Assembly (NCBI GenBank): GCA_030018795.1
Contig: JASEHA010000155.1
Location: 1-5,955 of the forward strand
Length of the DNA: 5,955 nucleotides
Direction: 5' to 3'
Source of the DNA: a bacterium
Lineage (GTDB): Bacteria; UBA9089; CG2-30-40-21
Positions 1 to 4,993 of the stretch are shown here, one piece after another. The translations under genes were made by a program, and so were the position numbers. Position 1 is the stretch's first letter. Every line of letters begins with the position of its first letter. The notes beneath the pieces are model-generated. The model saw nothing but the letters and a program-made list of their open reading frames with translations. It did no database searches and was not told the DNA's origin.

Positions 1-59
1 AGAATGTTGGGCTACTATTATCTTTATGTCAATTTTTTTATTGGAGTGCATATAATTAG
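1..59 (+). CDS. Possible 3' end of an upstream gene, frame undetermined
   Basis: Two frames stay open from the window edge and stop just before the rplI ribosome binding site: one ends at TAA 53-55, the other at TAG 57-59. Both encode short hydrophobic tails (for example ending FMSIFLLECI or SLCQFFYWSAYN), which would suit the last membrane helix of an integral membrane protein. In some bacteria a DUF2232-type membrane protein sits between rpsR and rplI, which would fit, but fewer than 20 residues are visible and neither frame can be chosen. The frame of rplI itself is also open here, but it is excluded as a start by the strong SD further downstream. Low confidence. Confidence 0.25.
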   Translation, partial: NVGLLLSLCQFFYWSAYN

Positions 60-66
60 GAGGAGG
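58..66 (+). promoter_or_regulatory. Strong Shine-Dalgarno site of rplI
   Basis: The purine run AGGAGGAGG ends 9 nt before the ATG at 76. It fixes that ATG as the rplI start rather than the in-frame ATG at position 4, which has no SD and would add 24 non-family residues. Confidence 0.85.
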
Positions 67-75
67 TTATTAACG

Positions 76-525
76 ATGTCTACTCAACAAGTAATCTTGA
101 AAAAGGATGTTTCTGGTCTTGGAAAGGCTGGGGATGTAAAAACAGTGGCTGAGGGTTATGCCAAGAATTTTTTGTTTCCAAAGGATCTGGTCATGCCAGC
201 GACAACAGGTAATGTCAAATCCCTTGAGGATAAAAAGAAACGGATTGCCTCACTTGCAGCTAAGGAAAAGGCAACAGCCGTAGATTTTGTTGAAAGGTTG
301 AAGGATATTACCCTTACGGTGAAAAAGAAGGCTGGTGAGGGCGAGAAGCTTTTTGGGTCAGTGACTACGGATGATATTGTCGCAGCCTTGATGCGGCATA
401 AACTAAAGGTAGAAAAAAAGATGATAAGCCATGACCCTATAAAATCACTGGGAGAGCATACCGTAAGCATTAAGCTTTATCAGGGGATATCAGCAGTGGT
501 TAAGGTTGTGGTGGAAAGAGAGTAA
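76..525 (+). CDS. rplI: Large-subunit ribosomal protein L9 (bL9)
   Basis: This 149-residue protein has the usual bL9 length and two-domain plan. bL9 binds 23S rRNA near the L1 stalk base with its N-domain and extends away from the ribosome on a long helix. The N-domain (about residues 1-45) shows the family pattern G-L-G-K-x-G-D-V and then E-G-Y-A-K-N-F-L-F-P-K. The Gly that normally follows that Lys is Asp here. A lysine-rich, Ala/Glu-containing helix follows (about 45-75), then the C-domain with KLFGSVTTDDIVAAL (about 91-105) and a closing VVKVVVE strand. The start is set by the AGGAGGAGG site. In many bacteria rplI ends the rpsF-ssb-rpsR cluster and is followed by dnaB, as here. The reading frame is intact with no oddities beyond the Gly-to-Asp change. 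Confidence 0.97.
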   Translation: MSTQQVILKKDVSGLGKAGDVKTVAEGYAKNFLFPKDLVMPATTGNVKSLEDKKKRIASLAAKEKATAVDFVERLKDITLTVKKKAGEGEKLFGSVTTDDIVAALMRHKLKVEKKMISHDPIKSLGEHTVSIKLYQGISAVVKVVVERE

Positions 526-539
526 GGTGATAAAGAATG

Positions 540-577
540 CAGAAGGCAGAAGTCAGAATTCTAACTTCTGCCTTCTG
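540..577. repeat. 38-bp near-perfect palindrome built of AGAAG heptads
   Basis: The left arm CAGAAGGCAGAAGT (540-553) is exactly reverse-complemented by ACTTCTGCCTTCTG (564-577). The centre AGAATTCT (555-562) is itself palindromic, leaving a single C/A mismatch (554/563). The left arm is made of 7-bp units (AGAAGGC, AGAAGTC, AGAATTC), the same unit family seen after mlaE and after mlaD. It fills most of the 71-bp rplI-dnaB gap and ends 9 nt before the dnaB SD. No T-run follows, so it is not a classical intrinsic terminator. As RNA it could fold into a stable hairpin just upstream of the dnaB ribosome binding site. Confidence 0.85.
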
Positions 578-586
578 ACCTAAAAT

Positions 587-590
587 GGAG
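587..590 (+). promoter_or_regulatory. Shine-Dalgarno site deciding the dnaB start
   Basis: GGAG lies 6 nt before the ATG at 597. An in-frame ATG at 585 overlaps this GGAG and has no SD of its own, so 597 is the preferred start. Confidence 0.7.
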
Positions 591-596
591 AAACAT

Positions 597-1928
597 ATGC
601 CAGTAGAAAAGATACCACCTCAATCAATAGATGCAGAGATGTCTGTGCTTGGTGCCATGCTTATGGATAAGGATGCCATTGGCAGTGCCATAGAGTTGAT
701 TGAGGATGACTATTTTTATCGGGATGTACACAGAAAGATATATCAAGCCATTATCTCTCTTTATGAGAAGAATGAACCTGTAGATATTGTTACCCTATCT
801 ACGCAATTGCAGCATAATAATGAGCTGGCATCTGTTGGTGGTGCGGTTTATCTGACCACACTCTTAAACAGCGTTCCAACTTCAGCAAATATAGAGTATT
901 ACGCTAAGATTGTTCAGGACAAAGCATTATTGCGAAAACTGATAAATGTTGCTACAGGCATTGTTTCCCTGGGGTATGAGGGCGGGGATGATGTTTCTTT
1001 GATACTCGATCAGGCTGAACGAATGATATTTGATGTTGTCCAGAAGAAGATAACCCGTGAGTTTGTGCCACTTGAAGCCATGCTTCATGACAGCTTTGAG
1101 ATGATTGAAAAACTTTCTAATCGGAAAGAGCATGTTACTGGTGTGCCAAGTGGTTTTGTGGATCTGGATAATTATACATCAGGATTTCAGCCATCTGACC
1201 TTGTCATTATTGCCGGCAGAACATCTATGGGAAAAACAAGCTTTGCCCTTAATGTAGCCTTGAATGCTGCCATAAAGGCAAAGGTGCCGGCAGGGATATT
1301 CAGCCTGGAGATGAGCAAGGAGCAATTGGTGCAAAGGATATTGTGTGCTGAGGCAAGGGTTGATGCCAGTAAACTTCGCACAGGCTACCTGAGTGAGTCT
1401 GATTGGCCAAAACTAACCACAGCCGCCGGGGTATTGGCTGAGGCACCCATCTATATTGATGATACCCCTTCCCTTTCTGTTCTTGAGATAAGGGCAAAGG
1501 CTCGCCGACTTAAGGCAAGACATGATGTTGGATTGATTATTGTCGATTATCTCCAGTTAGTTAGAGGAACAACAACCCGTGGTGATAACAGACAGCAGGA
1601 GGTCTCTGAAATCTCCAGATCATTAAAGTCATTAGCCAGAGAGATAAACGTGCCAGTTATTGCCCTGTCCCAGCTTTCACGGGCACCAGAGGCAAGAACA
1701 GACAAAAAACCAATGCTCTCAGACCTGCGAGAGTCTGGAGCTATTGAACAGGATGCCGATCTGGTGATGTTTGTTTATAGAGAAGAGTATTATAAACCAA
1801 CAGAGGAGAATCAAGGTATTGCTGAAATCATTATCGGAAAGCAAAGGAATGGACCTACAGGCACAGTAAAATTGGCATTCATCAATCGCTTTACCAGATT
1901 TGAAAACTTAGAAAGGGTGAAGGAATAG
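597..1928 (+). CDS. dnaB: Replicative DNA helicase DnaB
   Basis: This 443-residue protein matches the normal DnaB length (about 440-470). DnaB is the hexameric 5'-3' helicase that unwinds the replication fork and recruits primase. The N-terminal helical domain (about residues 6-105) begins PPQSIDAEMSVLGAML, a typical DnaB_N opening. A linker (about 140-180) leads into the RecA-like ATPase domain. Walker A is GRTSMGKT (207-214; most DnaBs have Pro where this has Thr), followed by FSLEMS with the catalytic-type Glu. Walker B is IIVDYLQL (314-321, D317). The conserved LSQLSRAPE and SDLRESGAIEQDADLV blocks follow, and KQRNGPTG (415-422) carries the arginine-finger-type R417. There is no intein in Walker A, a common insertion site in this gene. 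It follows rplI by 71 bp and precedes mlaE by 19 bp. The start is chosen by the GGAG at 587. Confidence 0.97.
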   Translation: MPVEKIPPQSIDAEMSVLGAMLMDKDAIGSAIELIEDDYFYRDVHRKIYQAIISLYEKNEPVDIVTLSTQLQHNNELASVGGAVYLTTLLNSVPTSANIEYYAKIVQDKALLRKLINVATGIVSLGYEGGDDVSLILDQAERMIFDVVQKKITREFVPLEAMLHDSFEMIEKLSNRKEHVTGVPSGFVDLDNYTSGFQPSDLVIIAGRTSMGKTSFALNVALNAAIKAKVPAGIFSLEMSKEQLVQRILCAEARVDASKLRTGYLSESDWPKLTTAAGVLAEAPIYIDDTPSLSVLEIRAKARRLKARHDVGLIIVDYLQLVRGTTTRGDNRQQEVSEISRSLKSLAREINVPVIALSQLSRAPEARTDKKPMLSDLRESGAIEQDADLVMFVYREEYYKPTEENQGIAEIIIGKQRNGPTGTVKLAFINRFTRFENLERVKE

Positions 1929-1937
1929 AAGGAATAG
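1920..1937 (+). repeat. 9-bp perfect tandem duplication at the dnaB stop
   Basis: AAGGAATAG occurs twice in a row (1920-1928 and 1929-1937). The first copy contains the dnaB stop codon. The second supplies purine-rich, SD-like sequence (AAGGA, and AGGT at its right edge) upstream of the GTG start of mlaE. It is probably a small slippage duplication. Confidence 0.6.
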
Positions 1938-1947
1938 GTAAAGAAAA

Positions 1948-2718
1948 GTGGGATATTTAGTTGAACGGATTGGAAAAAAAATAATTGTCGGACTGGATGA
2001 ATTGGGACGGATGGCTTCCCTTCTGCAACAAATCATTGTTCAGGGAGCAAAAAAACCATTTAATGCCAAACACTTTGTCCAGCAGATGGTTAAGATTGGC
2101 GTAGATACCCTGCCTATAGTCAGCCTGATGTCTATATTTGTGGGTATGGTTCTGGGGTATCTGGCATACCTTCAGTTTAAGATAGTAGGGCTGGAAATGT
2201 ATACCGGCAGCCTTGTTGCAGCATCCCTGACCATGGAGCTTGGGCCGGTTCTAACCGCTATTATTGTCTCAGGAAGAATTGGTTCATCAACAGCTGCAGA
2301 GATAGGCACGATGAAGGTTACCGAACAAATAGATGCCTTGCGAACCATGGCTACTGACCCAATTAAATATCTGGCTGTCCCCAGATTCTATGCAGCCTTG
2401 ATTATGCTTCCGATACTGACTGTATTTGCTGATATTATTGGCATGTTTGGCGGATATATGATCGGTGTCTGGAAGTTTGGGATACGTCACCAGATATACA
2501 TCCAGAAAAGCATAGATTTTCTTGACCCTATTGATATTATAAATGGGTTGGTAAAAACCATTATCTTTGGCGGATTAATGATTACCATTAGCTGTTACAA
2601 GGGATTTACTGCCAGCGGCGGGGCAGAGGGCGTGGGACAGGCTACTACCTCTGCGGTTGTGCTTTCAATCATGACCGTGCTTGTTTCAGATTATTTATTG
2701 ACAATGATATTGTATTGA
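1948..2718 (+). CDS. mlaE: MlaE-family ABC transporter permease (phospholipid/MCE transport)
   Basis: This 256-residue integral membrane protein has the usual MlaE/YrbE length. In the Mla-type system the permease sits in the inner membrane, pairs with the MlaF ATPase and supports the periplasmic MlaD ring, moving phospholipid between inner and outer membranes. Visible features are an N-terminal amphipathic stretch (about 1-50), hydrophobic segments at about 53-76, 86-108, 144-172, 200-216 and 234-256, and the family signature ELGPVLTAIIVSGRIGSST (97-115). The signature is followed by AAEIGTMKVTEQIDALRTM (116-134), the cytoplasmic coupling region that contacts the ATPase. The start is GTG: AGGT lies 8 nt upstream, and the next Met (residue 22) would remove conserved N-terminal sequence. 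It follows dnaB by only 19 bp, so co-transcription is likely. The specific substrate cannot be read from sequence. Confidence 0.94.
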   Translation: MGYLVERIGKKIIVGLDELGRMASLLQQIIVQGAKKPFNAKHFVQQMVKIGVDTLPIVSLMSIFVGMVLGYLAYLQFKIVGLEMYTGSLVAASLTMELGPVLTAIIVSGRIGSSTAAEIGTMKVTEQIDALRTMATDPIKYLAVPRFYAALIMLPILTVFADIIGMFGGYMIGVWKFGIRHQIYIQKSIDFLDPIDIINGLVKTIIFGGLMITISCYKGFTASGGAEGVGQATTSAVVLSIMTVLVSDYLLTMILY

Positions 2719-2720
2719 AT

Positions 2721-2855
2721 AGAATTCAGAAGACAGAAGCCAGAAGCCAGAATTCAGAATTCAGAATGAAAAATGTTAGAAGCCTATTCCATCCTTCTGT
2801 CTCCTATCTCCTGCTCTTCTGGATTCTGGCTTCTATCTTCTGTCTTCTGACTTCT
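2721..2855. repeat. Inverted array of 7-bp repeats forming a long stem-loop
   Basis: A purine-rich tandem heptad array (AGAATTC, AGAAGAC, AGAAGCC, AGAAGCC, AGAATTC, AGAATTC; from 2721) is mirrored by a pyrimidine-rich array ending at 2855. Pairing 2721-2759 with 2817-2855 gives 35 of 39 Watson-Crick matches around a 57-nt loop (2760-2816), part of which is also pyrimidine heptads. The repeat occupies almost the whole 166-bp mlaE-mlaF gap and ends 14 nt before the mlaF SD. No U-tract typical of a terminator follows, and no ORF is credible inside. Confidence 0.85.
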
Positions 2856-2869
2856 TTATCTTGCTACGC

Positions 2870-2875
2870 AAGGAG
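2870..2875 (+). promoter_or_regulatory. Shine-Dalgarno site deciding the mlaF start
   Basis: AAGGAG lies 9 nt before the ATG at 2885. The in-frame TTG at 2861 lies upstream of this site and has no SD, so 2885 is preferred. Confidence 0.8.
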
Positions 2876-2884
2876 TGTCGCACC

Positions 2885-3631
2885 ATGATTAACATCATCG
2901 ATGTCTGGAAGGGTTTTGGCTCTAACAAGGTATTAAAGGGTGTAACCCTGAAAATAGAAAAAGGACAGACAATGGTTATTATTGGAAGAAGCGGGTGCGG
3001 AAAGAGTGTGCTCTTAAAGCATATCATTGGTTTGATGAAGCCTGAACGTGGCAAAATAGAGGTATTTGACAATGATATTACCCGAATGAATGAAGAGGGT
3101 ATGCAGACAATCAGAAAGAGGTTTGGTATGTTATTCCAGGGGGCAGCCCTTTTTGATTCCTTGAATGTGGCAGAAAATGTAGGCTTTTTCCTTTTTGAGC
3201 ATACGAGTATGAAAAAAAACGAGATAATGAGAATAGTTTCAGAAAAACTGAAATTGGTTGGGTTGTCAGGCATTGAGCATCTGATGCCGTCAGACTTAAG
3301 CGGCGGAATGAAAAAACGGGTAGGACTGGCAAGGGCAATAGCTGCTTCACCTGAAATTATTCTGTATGATGAGCCAACCACAGGGCTTGACCCAATCCTT
3401 GCGGCTAATATTAATAAATTGATCAAGGAATTGCAGGCTAAACTTTCTTTAACATCCATAGTTGTAACCCATGACATGACTTCAGCTTATGCCATTGCTG
3501 ACCGTATGGCTATGATCTATGATGGGAAGATTATTGAGGTTGGAACACCTGAGAAAATAAGAAATACCAATAACCCTATTGTTCAACAGTTTATTACTGG
3601 AAGTGCTGAGGGGCCAATTATTAGTGATTAG
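2885..3631 (+). CDS. mlaF: MlaF-family ABC transporter ATPase
   Basis: This 248-residue nucleotide-binding subunit would energise the MlaE permease from the cytoplasmic side. All ABC motifs are present in order: Walker A GRSGCGKS (34-41), Q-loop MLFQGAALFDSL (82-93, Q85), signature LSGGMKKR (138-145), Walker B IILYDEP (158-164, with catalytic E163), D-loop GLDP (167-170) and the switch histidine in VVTHDM (H196). FQGAALFDSLNVAENV after the Q-loop and LSGGMKKR (rather than LSGGQ-type) are typical of the MlaF/Ttg2A subgroup and support the assignment over a generic importer ATPase. The AAGGAG at 2870 sets the start. It is separated from mlaE by a repeat array and from mlaD by a MITE-like element, so the usually compact mlaEFD order is kept but spread out. 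Confidence 0.95.
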   Translation: MINIIDVWKGFGSNKVLKGVTLKIEKGQTMVIIGRSGCGKSVLLKHIIGLMKPERGKIEVFDNDITRMNEEGMQTIRKRFGMLFQGAALFDSLNVAENVGFFLFEHTSMKKNEIMRIVSEKLKLVGLSGIEHLMPSDLSGGMKKRVGLARAIAASPEIILYDEPTTGLDPILAANINKLIKELQAKLSLTSIVVTHDMTSAYAIADRMAMIYDGKIIEVGTPEKIRNTNNPIVQQFITGSAEGPIISD

Positions 3632-3647
3632 AAAGGTAGATAGACTG

Positions 3648-3802
3648 TAGTGTCATGTCAACCTTAATCTGTCGCATAACTATTGCAAAAGACAACTCTC
3701 GTGGTTGTCCCTCGTTAGATTTACACAGGGCAGGGGCAAACGGTAGAGACGTTGCATTGCAACGTCTCTACTATACGACAATTGATGATTAATACGACAC
3801 CA
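3648..3802. mobile_element. MITE-like element 1 (about 155 bp, non-coding)
   Basis: The ends are 31-bp imperfect inverted repeats: left 3648-3678 and the reverse complement of 3772-3802 agree at 21 of 31 positions, most differences being transitions. Both ends share GTGTC near the tip and TGTCG near the inner edge. The left end matches the inverted right end of the second element (4909-4939) at 28 of 31 positions, including GTCATGTCAACCTTAAT exactly. Inside are a small hairpin GACAAC/GTTGTC (3691-3709), a GGGCAGGGGC block and a strong hairpin (3743-3771). No transposase ORF fits. It fills most of the 190-bp mlaF-mlaD gap. TA at the left tip and CA at the right could be a decayed TA target duplication. 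The exact ends are my estimate. Confidence 0.8.
3743..3771. repeat. Perfect 14-bp-stem hairpin in MITE-like element 1
   Basis: GTAGAGACGTTGCA (3743-3756) is followed by one T and then its exact reverse complement TGCAACGTCTCTAC (3758-3771). The outer 9 bp (GTAGAGACG/CGTCTCTAC) are shared with the hairpin at 4879-4906, while the inner part differs but still pairs. It is not followed by a T-tract. Confidence 0.85.
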
Positions 3803-3809
3803 GCCCTAC

Positions 3810-3815
3810 AAGGAG
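3810..3815 (+). promoter_or_regulatory. Shine-Dalgarno site of mlaD
   Basis: AAGGAG sits 6 nt before the ATG at 3822 and just outside the right end of MITE-like element 1, so the insertion left the mlaD ribosome binding site intact. Confidence 0.85.
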
Positions 3816-3821
3816 ATAAAT

Positions 3822-4763
3822 ATGCAACAAGAATTAAAGATAGGTATAGTCGTTGCCGTAGCGATTATTATTGCCGGAATAATGATTACCCTTGCTGGGG
3901 GAAGGAGTTTTTATCGCCAGGGGTACCAGCTAAGGGTGCATTTTGATTATGTCAGCGGATTAGATATTGGGGCACCAGTAAGATTAGCAGGGATGGAGAT
4001 TGGAGAGGTGCGAGATTTACAATTAATTGGCAATCAAATTGAAGCTACTATCTGGGTAGAATCAAGTGCCAAGATCCATTCTGATGCCAAGGTAACCATA
4101 AACTCCCTTGGGATTGTGGGTGAAAAATACATAGAGATTACCCTGGGAAAAAAAAAATTATTAAAGAATAATGACTCTATAATTGGAGAAAACCCTGTCA
4201 ATGTAGAAGAGGTTTTGGTGCGTGGCGAAAGGGTAGTAAAGATGCTGGATTATCAGGTGAAATTTTTAGAAAGGGTGGTGTTTAATGGCCAGACGACATG
4301 GGAGGAGGTAGCGGGTATTATCTACAACCTGTCAGAGATTACAAAAGATACAAACAGCTTGATAAAAAACAATAAGCAAGATATCTCCTTGAGCATCCAT
4401 AACTTTAACAAGCTCTCTACTACCCTGGAGAAAACAGTGGCTGAAAATAGGGAAGAGCTGCGAAATGTGACCGGAGAACTCAAAAAGGCAACAAAGAACA
4501 TGAACATGGCTATTCTCAATACAGATAAGGGAATAAATAAATGCCTTGCAGAATTTTCTACAGCTGCCTCAAGCTTCTCTAATGTCTGCAAAAAGATTGA
4601 TGAAGGAAACGGCAGCCTTGGAAGGATAATAAAGGATAAGAAAATAGCTGATGACCTGTCAGAAACAGCCAATAACCTTAAGCTGTTGAGCGAAGACCTG
4701 AAACAGCATCCATGGAAGATAATAAAGCCGAAAGAGGAGAAGCAGCCGGGGAAGAGGAAGTAG
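3822..4763 (+). CDS. mlaD: MlaD-family MCE-domain protein (lipid-binding subunit)
   Basis: This 313-residue protein would be anchored in the inner membrane with its MCE domain in the periplasm, forming the hexameric ring on top of MlaE that carries phospholipid. A single N-terminal hydrophobic helix (about residues 6-26) follows QQELKIG. The MCE domain (about 34-110) has FDYVSGLDIGAPVRLAGMEIGEV and ends VGEKYIEITLG. A long, polar, Asn/Lys/Glu-rich helical region (about 125-260) follows, then the family tail motif NGSLGRIIKDKKIADDLS (263-280) and HPWKI near the end. At about 310 aa it is longer than E. coli MlaD (about 180) and resembles the extended MCE proteins of many other diderms. A run of ten A (4148-4157) lies right after the MCE domain. 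Flanking repeats separate it from mlaF (190 bp) and from the glycosylase (230 bp). No mlaB or mlaC follows in the window. Confidence 0.93.
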   Translation: MQQELKIGIVVAVAIIIAGIMITLAGGRSFYRQGYQLRVHFDYVSGLDIGAPVRLAGMEIGEVRDLQLIGNQIEATIWVESSAKIHSDAKVTINSLGIVGEKYIEITLGKKKLLKNNDSIIGENPVNVEEVLVRGERVVKMLDYQVKFLERVVFNGQTTWEEVAGIIYNLSEITKDTNSLIKNNKQDISLSIHNFNKLSTTLEKTVAENREELRNVTGELKKATKNMNMAILNTDKGINKCLAEFSTAASSFSNVCKKIDEGNGSLGRIIKDKKIADDLSETANNLKLLSEDLKQHPWKIIKPKEEKQPGKRK

Positions 4764-4767
4764 GGAT

Positions 4768-4806
4768 AGAAGGCAGAAGATAGAATTCAGAAGCCAGAAG
4801 CCAGAG
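4768..4806. repeat. One-armed tandem array of 7-bp repeats after mlaD
   Basis: Five and a half heptads run head to tail: AGAAGGC, AGAAGAT, AGAATTC, AGAAGCC, AGAAGCC, AGAG. The units are the same as in the rplI-dnaB and mlaE-mlaF gaps, but no pyrimidine-rich complementary arm follows. The array begins 5 bp after the mlaD stop and ends exactly where MITE-like element 2 begins. Confidence 0.8.
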
Positions 4807-4939
4807 TAGTGTTGTGTCAACCATCAATTGTCGGATAGGTTAATGTAGGGGCAGGGCTTGTCTCTGCCCTTTCCCAATGTAGAGACGCAACATTTTGCGT
4901 CTCTACTACATGCGACAAATTAAGGTTGACATGACAGTA
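4807..4939. mobile_element. MITE-like element 2 (about 133 bp, non-coding)
   Basis: The 31-bp terminal inverted repeats (4807-4837 and 4909-4939) agree at 23 of 31 positions. Its right end equals the inverted left end of element 1 (28/31) and its left end equals the inverted right end of element 1 (25/31), so by its ends it is an inverted copy. TA occurs at both tips (4807-4808 and 4938-4939), as expected for a TA-targeting transposon relative (inference). Inside are a GGGCAG...CTGCCC hairpin (4849-4869) and a strong hairpin (4879-4906). No transposase is encoded. The right end contains a perfect TTGACA (4926-4931) facing the glycosylase gene, but no -10 at a usable distance. Confidence 0.8.
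4879..4906. repeat. Perfect 12-bp-stem hairpin in MITE-like element 2
   Basis: GTAGAGACGCAA (4879-4890), a 4-nt loop CATT, then TTGCGTCTCTAC (4895-4906). The outer 9 bp are identical to the hairpin at 3743-3771. The inner pairs differ compensatorily. There is no T-tract downstream, so termination is not indicated. Confidence 0.85.
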
Positions 4940-4960
4940 GCTCAAGCTTCCAGCTTGAGC
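4940..4960. repeat. Small 9-bp-stem hairpin abutting MITE-like element 2
   Basis: GCTCAAGCT (4940-4948), loop TCC, then AGCTTGAGC (4952-4960). It starts at the base after the right tip of the MITE-like element and is unrelated in sequence to the two other repeat families. It lies in the leader of the glycosylase gene, 33 bp before its start. Confidence 0.75.
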
Positions 4961-4993
4961 ATTATAAACCACAAGCAGGATGTTTGTTGTTAC

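Noticed and set aside
540..577. Intrinsic terminator between rplI and dnaB
   Set aside because: The stem is strong but the sequence after it (ACCTAAAATGG) has no T-tract, and the same heptad units occur as repeats elsewhere in the window.
2721..2855. CRISPR array
   Set aside because: Units are 7 bp, contiguous and degenerate, with no unique spacers of constant length. The array is mirrored, which is unlike CRISPR.
2833..3477. Long minus-strand ORF (214 codons) antisense to mlaF
   Set aside because: It is a shadow of the mlaF codons with no recognisable domain or SD, while the + strand frame carries a full set of ABC ATPase motifs.
3743..3771. Intrinsic terminator after mlaF (and likewise 4879-4906 after mlaD)
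   Set aside because: These are perfect hairpins but both are followed by TATACG or TACATG rather than a U-run. They are better explained as MITE core palindromes.
3752..3946. Small + strand ORF starting in the MITE hairpin and overlapping the start of mlaD
   Set aside because: It begins inside the palindrome, has no SD and is out of frame with mlaD. Its Cys/Arg/Tyr-rich translation looks like random reading of another frame.
4926..4968. Promoter for the glycosylase from TTGACA (4926) and TATAAA (4963)
   Set aside because: The spacing is 31 bp, far beyond the 16-18 bp a sigma-70 promoter uses, and no -10-like hexamer lies at the correct distance.
4895..4993. In-frame upstream extension of the glycosylase beginning inside MITE-like element 2
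   Set aside because: The 33 extra residues are encoded by the MITE hairpin, its terminal repeat and the 21-bp hairpin. They resemble no family N-terminus and the TTG start has no SD. The frame is open by chance.
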